Source: G11 sp947167445 (GTDB lineage Bacteria; Bacillota; Clostridia; Lachnospirales; Lachnospiraceae). Taken from it: a stretch of 14,622 bases of DNA. The notes beneath the pieces are model-generated. The model had not been told where the DNA came from. It did no database searches and was given only the letters and a program-made list of their open reading frames with translations. This document shows positions 1 to 7,823 of the stretch, piece after piece. Location: contig CAMVID010000031.1 in NCBI GenBank assembly GCA_947167445.1, positions 1 through 14,622 on the forward strand. Direction: 5' to 3'. The translations under genes and the position numbers were made by a program. Position 1 is the stretch's first letter, and every line of letters starts with the position of its first letter.

Positions 1-2074
1 ATACAATTGCGATATTACATACGTAACCAACAACGAGCTTGGTTTCGATTACCTTAGAGACAACATGGTTGTTTATAAGAATAACCTGGTTTTGAGAGGC
101 CTTCACTATGCCATCATTGATGAGGTTGACTCAGTTCTTATCGATGAAGCAAGAACACCTCTTATTATTTCCGGTCAGTCATCAAAGTCCACAAGCCTCT
201 ATGAGGCCTGCGATATTCTGGCTCGCCAGATGAAGCGTGGTAAGGACCTTGAGGAGCAGTCCAAGATGGATATCATCATGGGCATCGAGCAGGAGGAGAC
301 CGGAGACTTCATCGTTAACGAGAAGGATAAGGTTGTAAACCTTACCGCCGACGGTGTTGCCAAGGTAGAGAGATTCTTTCACATCGATAACTTTGCAGAC
401 CCCGAGAACCTTGATATCCAGCACAACATCATCCTCGCCCTTCGTGCCCATAACCTGATGTTCAGAGATCAGGATTACATTGTAAAAGACGACCAGGTTC
501 TCATCGTTGACGAATTTACAGGTCGTGTAATGCCCGGACGTCGTTATTCAGATGGTCTTCACCAGGCAATTGAGGCTAAGGAGCACGTTAAGGTTAAGAG
601 AGAAAGTAAGACTCTTGCAACCATCACATTCCAGAACTTCTTCAACAAGTTCGAGAAGAAGTCCGGTATGACAGGTACAGCACTTACAGAGGAGCGAGAG
701 TTCAGAGATATTTACGGAATGGACGTTGTTGTGGTTCCCACTAACCGTCCCGTTCAGAGAATCGACCTTCAGGATGCGGTTTATAAGACCAAGAGAGAGA
801 AGCTTGCCGCAATTGTTAATGCGGTTAAGGAAGCTCACGCCAAGGGACAGCCTGTACTGGTTGGTACTATCAACATCGATGCATCCGAGGAAATCAGCCG
901 TCTTCTTACAAAGGAAGGCATTCAGCATAAAGTACTTAATGCAAAGTACCATGAGATGGAGGCTGAAATCGTTGCCGATGCCGGTGTTCACGGAGCAGTT
1001 ACCATCGCTACCAACATGGCAGGTCGTGGTACCGATATTAAGCTTGATGATGAAGCAAGAGCGGCAGGCGGTCTTATGATTATCGGTACAGAGCGCCATG
1101 AATCCAGACGTATCGATAACCAGTTAAGAGGTCGTTCCGGACGTCAGGGTGACCCCGGTGTTTCAAGATTCTATATCTCACTTGAAGATGACTTAATGAG
1201 ACTCTTTGGTTCAGACAGAATGATTGCCATGTTTAATGCTCTTGGAATCCCTGAGGGACAGGAGATTGAACATAAGACATTGTCAAGAGCCATCGAAGGC
1301 GCTCAGAAGAAGATAGAGAATAACAACTACGGTATTCGTAAGAACCTCTTAGAGTACGACCAGGTAATGAACGAACAGCGTGAGATCATCTACGAGGAAA
1401 GAGCCAAGGTTCTCAATGGCGAATCCATGAGAGACGTAATTTTTAACATGATTACGAATATCGCTGAGAACTGCGTAGATATCTGTATCAGCGATGAAGT
1501 GGATGCAAGAGACTGGGATTACACAGAGCTTAATGAACTCCTTCTTCCCACAATCCCCATCGAGCCCGTAAGTTACGAGAGAGTAGCGAACCCCAAGAAG
1601 AAGAACACCTTAAAGCACCAGCTTAAGGAGGAGGCTTTCAACCTTTATAAGAACAAGGAAGCTGAGTTCCCCAATGCCGAAGCTATCAGAGAATTGGAGC
1701 GTGTAATCCTTCTTAAGGTTATAGACAGAAAGTGGATGGATCACATCGACGACATGGACCAGCTCCGCCAGGGTGTTGGCCTTGCGGCATACGGTCAGAA
1801 GGATCCCCTTGTTGAGTACAAGATGGCGGGTTATGATATGTTTGATGAAATGACCCAGAACATCCGTGAGGAGACCGTAAGACTTCTTCTTCATGTCAAG
1901 ATTGAGCAGAAGGTAGAACGTGAGCAGGTTGCCAAGGTTACGGGAACCAACAAGGACGACTCAGCTGTGAAGGCTCCCGTTAAGCGCATGGAGGCAAAGG
2001 TTTATCCCAATGATCCCTGTCCTTGCGGAAGCGGCAAGAAGTACAAGAACTGCCACGGAAGAATCAAAGCATAA
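1..2074 (+). CDS. secA: Protein translocase ATPase SecA, 5'-truncated by window edge
   Basis: SecA is the ATP-driven motor that pushes preproteins through SecYEG. The reading frame is open from base 2, so the start and the Walker A region lie outside the window; about 690 residues are visible, roughly the last four fifths of a usual protein of 800-900 residues. The first codons read as the family signature TNNELGFDYLRDNM. DEVD (Walker B) follows at visible residues 40-43, then the GMTGTA segment, the second nucleotide-binding fold with TNMAGRGTDI, and the GTERHESRRIDNQLRGRSGR block. The C-terminus carries a zinc-binding SEC-C tail, C-x-C-x8-C-H (visible residues 673-685), which in the family contacts SecB or ribosomes. 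The ATG at 65 is internal, not the start. A terminator-like hairpin and prfB follow, a secA-prfB order also known in Bacillus. Identification is certain; the exact N-terminus cannot be seen. Confidence 0.98.
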   Translation, partial: YNCDITYVTNNELGFDYLRDNMVVYKNNLVLRGLHYAIIDEVDSVLIDEARTPLIISGQSSKSTSLYEACDILARQMKRGKDLEEQSKMDIIMGIEQEETGDFIVNEKDKVVNLTADGVAKVERFFHIDNFADPENLDIQHNIILALRAHNLMFRDQDYIVKDDQVLIVDEFTGRVMPGRRYSDGLHQAIEAKEHVKVKRESKTLATITFQNFFNKFEKKSGMTGTALTEEREFRDIYGMDVVVVPTNRPVQRIDLQDAVYKTKREKLAAIVNAVKEAHAKGQPVLVGTINIDASEEISRLLTKEGIQHKVLNAKYHEMEAEIVADAGVHGAVTIATNMAGRGTDIKLDDEARAAGGLMIIGTERHESRRIDNQLRGRSGRQGDPGVSRFYISLEDDLMRLFGSDRMIAMFNALGIPEGQEIEHKTLSRAIEGAQKKIENNNYGIRKNLLEYDQVMNEQREIIYEERAKVLNGESMRDVIFNMITNIAENCVDICISDEVDARDWDYTELNELLLPTIPIEPVSYERVANPKKKNTLKHQLKEEAFNLYKNKEAEFPNAEAIRELERVILLKVIDRKWMDHIDDMDQLRQGVGLAAYGQKDPLVEYKMAGYDMFDEMTQNIREETVRLLLHVKIEQKVEREQVAKVTGTNKDDSAVKAPVKRMEAKVYPNDPCPCGSGKKYKNCHGRIKA

Positions 2075-2083
2075 GAAACCTAA

Positions 2084-2111
2084 AGAACCGGCAGTAATGC
2101 CGGCTCTTTTT
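2084..2111 (+). terminator. Intrinsic terminator-like hairpin between secA and prfB
   Basis: The arms AGAACCGGCA (2084-2093) and TGCCGGCTCT (2098-2107) pair with a single internal mismatch around a GTAA loop, and a run of five T follows (2107-2111). It lies 10 bases after the secA stop and 23 bases before the prfB ATG. I see no promoter in the short gap after it, so it probably attenuates rather than fully stops transcription into prfB. Confidence 0.75.
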
Positions 2112-2133
2112 GAGAATCATACGGAGAATAGGC

Positions 2134-3234
2134 ATGGTTGAATTAGACCAGATGAAAACAGAGATCCTCTCATATGAGGAGCCTCTTAACGAAGTTAAGG
2201 ATTCCCTTAATCTTGATGTAAAGAAGAATCGAATAGAAGAGCTGGAGAGAGAGATTGAAGCCCCGGGATTCTGGGATGAGCCCGACAGAGCCAACAAGCT
2301 TATGAAGGAGCTTAAGAATACCAAGGATACAGTGGAGCTTTGCGACAACCTCTATCGCCAGAAGGATGATATCTTAACCCTTATCGAGATGGGTTATGAG
2401 GAGAATGATGAATCCCTGATTCCCGAAATCAGACAGGAACTTGACGATTTCAAAAATACCTTCGAGGAGATTCGGATCAGCACGCTTTTATCCGGCGAGT
2501 ACGACAGAAACAATGCCATTCTTAAACTGAATGCAGGTGCCGGCGGAACGGAAAGCTGTGACTGGTGCCAGATGCTTTATCGTATGTACACCAGATGGGC
2601 CGAGAAGAAGGGCTTTGATGTGGAAGTTCTTGATTCTTTGGACGGAGATGAAGCCGGAATCAAGTCAATTACCTTCCAGGTAAACGGAGAGAACGCCTAC
2701 GGTTATCTTAAGTCTGAGAAGGGTGTTCACAGACTTGTTCGTATATCTCCCTTCAATGCTCAGGGTAAGCGCCAGACTTCATTTGTTTCTTTGGATGTTA
2801 TGCCTGAAATAGATGATGATATAGATATTGAGATTAATGATGATGATATCCGAATCGATACCTACCGTTCCAGCGGTGCCGGTGGTCAGCATATCAACAA
2901 GACTTCATCGGCGATTCGAATTACCCACCTTCCCACAGGAATTGTGGTAACCTGCCAGAATGAGCGAAGCCAGTTCCAGAACAAGGACAAGGCTATGCAG
3001 ATGTTGAAGGCCAAGCTCTACATGCTTCAGAAGGAAGCCAACGAGGAGAAGCTTTCGGACATCAGAGGTGAGGTCAAGGATATTGCCTGGGGTAACCAGA
3101 TTCGTTCCTATGTGCTCCAGCCCTATACAATGGTGAAGGACCACAGAACAAATGCCGAGTCCGGCAACGTGGATGCTGTACTGGACGGCGGCCTGGATCC
3201 CTTCATTAATGCTTACTTAAAGTGGATACAGTAG
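2134..3234 (+). CDS. prfB: Peptide chain release factor 2 (RF2), no programmed frameshift
   Basis: RF2 recognises UGA and UAA stop codons in the ribosomal A site and triggers peptide release. The GGQ motif that drives hydrolysis is at residues 250-252 and the SPF tripeptide that reads the stop codon is at 205-207, the same numbering as E. coli RF2. The N-terminal coiled-coil domain precedes them. I chose the ATG at 2134, giving 366 residues, because GGAG lies about 7 bases upstream; the longer reading from a TTG at 2110 begins inside the terminator T-run. Many bacteria interrupt prfB near codon 26 with an in-frame UGA that requires a +1 shift. Here codons 24-29 read TCC CTT AAT CTT GAT GTA with no extra base and no purine-rich stimulator, so RF2 is made without autoregulatory frameshifting. 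It is probably co-transcribed with secA. Confidence 0.97.
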   Translation: MVELDQMKTEILSYEEPLNEVKDSLNLDVKKNRIEELEREIEAPGFWDEPDRANKLMKELKNTKDTVELCDNLYRQKDDILTLIEMGYEENDESLIPEIRQELDDFKNTFEEIRISTLLSGEYDRNNAILKLNAGAGGTESCDWCQMLYRMYTRWAEKKGFDVEVLDSLDGDEAGIKSITFQVNGENAYGYLKSEKGVHRLVRISPFNAQGKRQTSFVSLDVMPEIDDDIDIEINDDDIRIDTYRSSGAGGQHINKTSSAIRITHLPTGIVVTCQNERSQFQNKDKAMQMLKAKLYMLQKEANEEKLSDIRGEVKDIAWGNQIRSYVLQPYTMVKDHRTNAESGNVDAVLDGGLDPFINAYLKWIQ

Positions 3235-3242
3235 ATTTTACC

Positions 3243-3270
3243 AAAAAACAGGCGGCCATGTGGCCGCCTT
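3243..3270. terminator. Bidirectional terminator between prfB and the DUF975 gene
   Basis: A perfect stem GGCGGCC (3251-3257) / GGCCGCC (3262-3268) with a four-base loop sits between convergent genes. For minus-strand transcripts it is followed by six T (3248-3243), a strong intrinsic terminator. For prfB the downstream tract TTATTTGTT is less uniform but T-rich, so it likely serves both directions. Confidence 0.85.
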
Positions 3271-3280
3271 ATTTGTTATG

Positions 3281-3991
3281 TTATTTACTTGATTTCGCAA
3301 GCTCCAGATAGAAGGATGCGGTGCTGGCATATACGTAAGGAATGGTCCATAAAAGCCCGATGAAGAAGCTTAAGATGGACAACAGGATAAAGGGAACGAA
3401 GCTGAGTAGGAAGAGAATGTAGCGTACGTAATTTCCCTTCATAAGCTTCATACTAAGCTTTAAAGCTTCCAACCCTGAATACTCGGGAAAGTCCACCAGA
3501 ATAAAGAAACTCTGTGATATGGGGAGCCTTAGGATTAATGTAAGGAGCATTCCGCATATCAGGGTAAGATATTCTGCCTGGGGGGCATAAATTGCATTTG
3601 CCGCATTATGTGAGGAAAGAATCACATAAGGAAGCGAGCAGATTTCCGCAATGACGGTGGAAACAAAACAGACCATAAGGCTGTGATTTCTGTTGACTCT
3701 GTATCCGTAGAAAAGATCGGCTATGGTGGCTTTCTGCCTGGAGCAGATCTTAAGGTATATGAGACTTAGTCCAACTTCCAGAATTCCCACGAAGCAGGTC
3801 AGGATAAAACTTACAATCTCCGAACCGATCATTTCGAATACGCTCCTGTTAGGGAAGAGGTAGTCCACAATGTACGCGGGAAGGAAACTGAGGAGCATTG
3901 TGTCTATAAATGAAAGAATGGCTATGCCGTAGCTTCCGTTGAGGGAACCTCTGGCATGAGCTTTAATTTCTCCAAATGTCTGATGAGGCAT
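3281..3991 (-). CDS. DUF975-family integral membrane protein
   Basis: This predicted polytopic membrane protein of 236 residues has no known enzymatic role. Its hydrophobic segments alternate with short loops, starting with ILSFIDTMLLSFLPAYIVDY and ending with LFLLSFVPFILLSILSFFIG. The N-terminal pattern, a short amphipathic stretch with R-G-S-L-x-G-x-Y before the first membrane segment, and the GLEALKLSMKLMKGNY segment before the last one are what I associate with DUF975. I prefer the ATG at 3991 because GGAG stands eight bases upstream; the TTG at 4009 would overlap the preceding stop. It lies 14 bases after the small membrane protein gene upstream, so the two form an operon, and it ends at a strong terminator. 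Function unknown; family call is from memory of the sequence pattern. Confidence 0.8.
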   Translation of the reverse strand: MPHQTFGEIKAHARGSLNGSYGIAILSFIDTMLLSFLPAYIVDYLFPNRSVFEMIGSEIVSFILTCFVGILEVGLSLIYLKICSRQKATIADLFYGYRVNRNHSLMVCFVSTVIAEICSLPYVILSSHNAANAIYAPQAEYLTLICGMLLTLILRLPISQSFFILVDFPEYSGLEALKLSMKLMKGNYVRYILFLLSFVPFILLSILSFFIGLLWTIPYVYASTASFYLELAKSSK

Positions 3992-4005
3992 TATCTTAAC
4001 TCCAA

Positions 4006-4410
4006 TCAAATAAATAATCCAAAAAGATAACCTGATGTATCTTTAATTCCAAAAAACTTCTCCAAATCTATATCGCCGCCGAAGGCATTGTTAAGCAGCC
4101 TTTGGACTATATCCCTGTATGTGGGATTCTGAAGAAGTTCGGGAAGATGTATGTACCAGTAAGCAACTGTGGCAATGACGCCAACAATTGTTATGGAGCC
4201 GCAAACAATTCCTATCCGTGAATACTGGGCAAGCTTTCTGGTGCCGTTTCTTGAAAGGAAGGCAAAAATAATAGCCAGAGAGCCAAGGATTATGGGCAGG
4301 TATAAGCTTGCAAAGGTGATGATGGCTATGACTCCACATGCCAGCGAAGCCACTGCAAATTTGTTGGTGGGGACAGAGTACATATCTCTGTAGTCAAATT
4401 CGTCGTTCAT
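4006..4410 (-). CDS. Small membrane protein, DUF4190-like
   Basis: The 134-residue protein has a short soluble N-terminus, then a hydrophobic region of two closely spaced membrane segments (about residues 17-52) and a third (about 67-86), and a polar C-terminal tail of about 45 residues. The segment NKFAVASLACGVIAII followed by a short basic connection SRNGTRK and another glycine-rich helix resembles DUF4190 proteins. There are no catalytic residues I recognise. The ATG has GGAGAG seven bases upstream, which settles the start. It is the first gene of a two-gene operon with the DUF975 protein. A shared role at the membrane is suggested only by this pairing. Confidence 0.7.
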   Translation of the reverse strand: MNDEFDYRDMYSVPTNKFAVASLACGVIAIITFASLYLPIILGSLAIIFAFLSRNGTRKLAQYSRIGIVCGSITIVGVIATVAYWYIHLPELLQNPTYRDIVQRLLNNAFGGDIDLEKFFGIKDTSGYLFGLFI

Positions 4411-4449
4411 AATGTCTCTCCAAGGACTTAGAATGTCTGCAATGCCTAT

Positions 4450-4478
4450 ATTTTACCACCTTTACGGCAAAAAGGAAA
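4450..4478 (-). promoter_or_regulatory. Candidate promoter for the DUF4190-like/DUF975 operon
   Basis: Reading the minus strand, a weak -35 TTTCCT (4478-4473) and a good -10 TAAAAT (4455-4450) are separated by 17 bases, which places transcription start about 30 bases before the ATG at 4410. The -35 box is poor (3 of 6). It overlaps the plus-strand candidate promoter for tex. Confidence 0.3.
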
Positions 4479-4489
4479 CGATGTAAAAT
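4461..4489 (+). promoter_or_regulatory. Candidate sigma-A promoter for tex
   Basis: The -35 is TTTACG (4461-4466) and the -10 is TAAAAT (4484-4489), with a 17-base spacer. The leader would be about 60 bases and ends in an AAGGAAG ribosome-binding site at 4545-4551, six bases before the ATG. It is the best match in the 147-base gap between the divergent genes. Confidence 0.5.
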
Positions 4490-4557
4490 TATATGTGAAA
4501 TTGTCTCTTATTAGGGACAGAAAGCAAGTATCAAAATAAGGATTAAGGAAGTAGTAA

Positions 4558-6915
4558 ATGGATATTGTTTTAAAGATCAAAGAGGAGCTTAATGTAGAGA
4601 AATGGCAGGTTGAGGCTGCCGTGAAGCTCATTGACGAGGGAAATACCATCCCCTTCATTTCAAGATACCGTAAGGAGGCAACGGGTTCTCTCAACGATGA
4701 ACAGTTAAGAAACCTTTTTGAGAGGCTTAACTATCTCAGAAACCTTGAGGAGAAGAAGGCAAGCGTTATTGCAAGCATAGAAGAGCAGGGCGCTTTGACC
4801 GAAGAACTTAAGAAGAAGATAGAAGAGGCCGAAACCCTTGTAGTGGTTGAAGATTTGTACAGACCCTACAGACCCAAACGTAAAACAAGAGCAAGTGTTG
4901 CAAAGGAGAGGGGCCTGGAGCCTCTCTCCCAGTATGTGCTTAATCAGGACGCATCCGAGGATGTGTTAAAGGAAGCTGAGAAGTACATAGATCCTGAGAA
5001 GGAAGTTGCCACGGCTGAGGATGCCCTTGCAGGAGCAAGAGACATTATTGCTGAGAGCATTTCAGATAATGCGGATTACAGAGCCTACATCAGAAAGGCT
5101 ACCTTCGAGGAAGGCAAGCTTATCAGCAAGGCCAAGGATGAGAAGGCCACAAGCGTTTATGAGATGTACTACGATTATGAGGAGCCTTTGAACAAGGTTG
5201 TGGGCCACAGAACTCTGGCCATTAACAGAGGTGAGAACGAGAAGTTTTTGACAGTCAAAATCGAAGCCCCTGTTGAGCGTATCTTAACCTATCTTGAGAA
5301 GATGGTTATCACAAAGGATAACGAGTTTACGACCCCCGTCATCAAGGAGGCAATCGCTGATTCCTACGACAGACTTATTGCTCCTGCCATTGAAAGAGAA
5401 CTCAGAAACGAGCTGACGGAGAAGGCAGAGGACGGTGCCATCACTGTATTTGGTAAAAACTTAGAGCAGCTCCTTCTCCAGCCACCCATCAAGGGTAAGG
5501 TCGTTTTGGGGTGGGACCCTGCTTTCAGAACGGGATGTAAACTTGCGGTTGTTGATGAGACAGGCAAGGTGTTAGATACCAAGGTTATCTACCCTACAGC
5601 TCCTCAGAACAAGGTGGAGGAGTCCAAGAAGGTGGTAAAGGACCTGATTAATAAATACCATATCAACCTGATTTCTGTAGGTAACGGAACCGCTTCAAGA
5701 GAGTCTGAGCAGATTATTGTTGAGATGCTTAAGGAACTTGATGTGTCAAAGACAGGCCCTGTTCAGTACGTGATTGTAAATGAGGCGGGAGCTTCCGTTT
5801 ACTCTGCAAGTAAGCTGGCTACTGAAGAGTTCCCCAACTTTGATGTGGGACAAAGAAGCGCAGCATCCATAGCAAGAAGACTTCAGGATCCTCTGGCTGA
5901 GCTTGTTAAGATTGACCCTCAGTCCATAGGCGTCGGCCAGTATCAGCATGACATGAACCAGAAGAAACTGGCAGAGGCTCTTGGAGGGGTTGTAGAGGAT
6001 TCAGTTAACAAGGTGGGTGTGGATCTTAATACCGCTTCGGTTTCACTTCTTGAGTACATTTCCGGCATAACCAAGGTTATTGCCAAGAACATAGTTGATT
6101 ACAGAGAGAAGAACGGAAGATTCAGAGACAGAAAGGAACTTCTTAAGGTTGCCAAGCTTGGTCCCAAAGCTTATGAGCAGTGTGCAGGCTTTATGAGAAT
6201 CACAGACGGAGATAACCCTCTTGATGCCACAAGCGTTCATCCCGAGTCCTATGAAGCTGCCATGAAGCTCATGGAGAAACTTGGAATCACAATGGATGAT
6301 GTTAAGGCAGCCTGGAAGGCAGCTCCCCTTAAGAAACAGGCAGCGAAGCCTGCTCTAAAGAAGCCCGAGAAGAAGCCCATTCAGATTAAGAATACCAACA
6401 CTGCAATGGGTAAGGCTCTGGCTATGGCTCTTGGGGGACAAGCCCTTGAAAATACTGATGATTCCAAGGCTGACAAAGCTGTTCAAAACGCGCCTGACAC
6501 AAGTGTCGGTTCCTTCGAGAGAAAGATAAAAGACAAGAAGAAACTTGCTGAGGAACTGGGAATCGGTGAGATTACTTTGACGGATATTCTTAAGGAGTTA
6601 GAGAAGCCTGCAAGAGATCCCAGAGAGGATATGCCTGCACCTATTCTCAGAAGCGATGTTCTTGACATGGAAGACCTTAAGCCCGGCATGGTTCTTAAGG
6701 GAACCGTCAGAAACGTTATTGACTTTGGCGCTTTTGTGGACATAGGAGTTCACCAGGATGGACTGGTGCATATCTCTCAGATTACAGATAAGTACATCAA
6801 GCATCCTTTAGAGGCAGTAAAGGTAGGAGATATCGTTGACGTACAGGTTCTTTCCGTGGATGTTCCAAAGAAGAGAATTTCACTTACCATGAAGATCGGT
6901 AAAGACAACAAATAA
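4558..6915 (+). CDS. tex: Tex-family RNA-binding protein with C-terminal S1 domain
   Basis: Tex (YhgF) proteins are cytoplasmic nucleic-acid-binding factors related to eukaryotic Spt6, linked to transcription and RNA metabolism. All 785 residues are present. In order: the helical Tex N-terminal region (about 1-310) with the typical ISRYRKEATGSL segment near residue 36; a YqgF/RNase H-like domain beginning GWDPAFRTGCKLAVVDETGK (about 315); a tandem helix-hairpin-helix region around DLNTASVSLLEYISGI (about 490-555); and an S1 domain near the C-terminus with GTVRNVIDFGAFVDIG (about 707-780). Between the HhH region and S1 is a lysine- and alanine-rich, low-complexity linker (about residues 588-660), which looks longer than usual. 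The ATG has AAGGAAG six bases upstream. It is probably monocistronic, with its own promoter and a bidirectional terminator shared with ribU. Confidence 0.96.
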   Translation: MDIVLKIKEELNVEKWQVEAAVKLIDEGNTIPFISRYRKEATGSLNDEQLRNLFERLNYLRNLEEKKASVIASIEEQGALTEELKKKIEEAETLVVVEDLYRPYRPKRKTRASVAKERGLEPLSQYVLNQDASEDVLKEAEKYIDPEKEVATAEDALAGARDIIAESISDNADYRAYIRKATFEEGKLISKAKDEKATSVYEMYYDYEEPLNKVVGHRTLAINRGENEKFLTVKIEAPVERILTYLEKMVITKDNEFTTPVIKEAIADSYDRLIAPAIERELRNELTEKAEDGAITVFGKNLEQLLLQPPIKGKVVLGWDPAFRTGCKLAVVDETGKVLDTKVIYPTAPQNKVEESKKVVKDLINKYHINLISVGNGTASRESEQIIVEMLKELDVSKTGPVQYVIVNEAGASVYSASKLATEEFPNFDVGQRSAASIARRLQDPLAELVKIDPQSIGVGQYQHDMNQKKLAEALGGVVEDSVNKVGVDLNTASVSLLEYISGITKVIAKNIVDYREKNGRFRDRKELLKVAKLGPKAYEQCAGFMRITDGDNPLDATSVHPESYEAAMKLMEKLGITMDDVKAAWKAAPLKKQAAKPALKKPEKKPIQIKNTNTAMGKALAMALGGQALENTDDSKADKAVQNAPDTSVGSFERKIKDKKKLAEELGIGEITLTDILKELEKPARDPREDMPAPILRSDVLDMEDLKPGMVLKGTVRNVIDFGAFVDIGVHQDGLVHISQITDKYIKHPLEAVKVGDIVDVQVLSVDVPKKRISLTMKIGKDNK

Positions 6916-6924
6916 ATAGGTACA

Positions 6925-6954
6925 AAAAACCGCGCTCGGGGTGGCGCGGTTTTT
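6925..6954. terminator. Bidirectional terminator between tex and ribU
   Basis: AAAAACCGCGC (6925-6935) pairs perfectly with GCGCGGTTTTT (6944-6954) around an eight-base loop. The A-tract and T-tract flank the GC stem symmetrically, so the element can end transcripts from tex on the plus strand and from ribU on the minus strand. Confidence 0.92.
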
Positions 6955-6960
6955 GAATGC

Positions 6961-7686
6961 TTAATGTTTTTTGATAATGGGGCTTACCTTCTTGTAAACA
7001 AGAAGAGTAACCAGCGAGTTGACTGCGCCCTTTATGAGGTTAAGAGGAGCAACGCAGGCCACTACAAAGCTTGTAACTGAACTTCCGCTGAATTTGTTTA
7101 CTGCAGAACCCATTTCGATGATAGCCTCGAGGGGCATTCCATAAAGCTTTGCAAATGTGGGTAAAAGATATACTGCATTGAAAAATGTACCGAAAATTGT
7201 TATGATAACAGTTCCGATTACGCAGGATACCAATGCACCCTTTTTATTCTTGTGGAAGAGATAATACACGGAGGCAGGCATTATGAAGCTGCATCCGACT
7301 GCAAAGTTTGCAAGTTCTCCCACGAAAGCGGTGCTTGTTCCTTTAATGAAGAGCTTAAGGACGATTTTGACGAATTCCATCATGACTCCGGCAACGGGAC
7401 CAAAAGCAAAACTGCCGATAAGAATAGGCAACTCACTTAAGTCTAATTTGTAAAAAGCGGGAGCAAAGAAAAGTGGAATTTCAAGTAACATCAGAACCGC
7501 TGCGATAGCGGAGAACACACCGCACACTGCAACTTTTCTTGTTGTAAGAACTCGCTCGGTGTCGCCAAATTTCTTTTTTGCGGCTTTCTCAACCACATAA
7601 GCGATGACGAACATTGCGAAGATGATGAGCAAAAAGCTCAGGACATATAGCAGGTTTTCTGCTACTGTTTTGAATAAGGTACTCAT
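6961..7686 (-). CDS. ribU: Riboflavin ECF transporter substrate-binding subunit RibU
   Basis: RibU is the membrane S-component that captures riboflavin for an energy-coupling factor transporter; the ATPase and T-subunits are not in this window. The core from about residue 48 matches the family: FYKLDLSELPILIGSFAFGP, then the KGTSTAFVGELANFAVGC segment, then hydrophobic helices to the C-terminus. The full length of 241 residues is longer than the roughly 190-200 usual for RibU. The excess is an N-terminal extension with one more predicted membrane helix (about 10-32) and a basic stretch KAAKKK. The ATG at 7686 has AAGGAG seven bases upstream (7699-7694 on the minus strand), lying inside the closing stem of the FMN riboswitch. 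That predicts repression of translation when FMN is plentiful. A terminator shared with tex ends the gene, which appears to be transcribed alone. Confidence 0.95.
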   Translation of the reverse strand: MSTLFKTVAENLLYVLSFLLIIFAMFVIAYVVEKAAKKKFGDTERVLTTRKVAVCGVFSAIAAVLMLLEIPLFFAPAFYKLDLSELPILIGSFAFGPVAGVMMEFVKIVLKLFIKGTSTAFVGELANFAVGCSFIMPASVYYLFHKNKKGALVSCVIGTVIITIFGTFFNAVYLLPTFAKLYGMPLEAIIEMGSAVNKFSGSSVTSFVVACVAPLNLIKGAVNSLVTLLVYKKVSPIIKKH

Positions 7687-7694
7687 TGTTAGTC

Positions 7695-7823
7695 TCCTTC
7701 CATCCAGACTTTACTGTCGGTCTCGGATTTGCACCGAGTCAGCCGTGTGCTAATATTTCACACGGGTCGCGGACTTGTGTGGCCACTCACCGCCGGTAGG
7801 GAATTTCACCCAACCCCGAAGAA
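7695..7823 (-). ncRNA. FMN riboswitch (RFN element) in the ribU leader
   Basis: Read on the minus strand, the conserved RFN blocks appear in order: CTTCGGGGTTGGGTGAAATT, then CCCTACCGGCGGTGAGTGG, AAGTCCGCGACCCG, a variable hairpin, GGTGCAAATCCGAGACCGAC, and AAAGTCTGGATGGAAGGA. P1 is formed by TTCTTC (7823-7818) with GAAGGA (7700-7695). The ribU Shine-Dalgarno AAGGAG (7699-7694) is part of the 3' P1 strand, and no terminator with a U-run fits between the aptamer and the ATG. Control is therefore expected at translation initiation: FMN binding stabilises P1 and hides the ribosome-binding site. The aptamer is recognised with high confidence; the mechanism is inferred. Confidence 0.97.

Noticed and set aside
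548..1099. Long open frame on the minus strand inside secA
   Set aside because: It is fully antisense to a strongly conserved secA region, has no recognisable domain and no ribosome site; it arises from the codon bias of secA.
2110..2133. Upstream TTG start for prfB
   Set aside because: It lies in the T-run of the hairpin after secA and has no ribosome-binding site, whereas the ATG at 2134 has GGAG and gives E. coli-like residue numbering.
3992..4009. Upstream TTG start for the DUF975 gene
   Set aside because: It overlaps the previous stop and the ATG at 3991 has a well-spaced GGAG.
4502..4519. Hairpin TGTCTC/GGGACA in the tex leader
   Set aside because: Six pairs including a wobble, with no T-run and no overlap with the ribosome site; too short to call a regulatory element.
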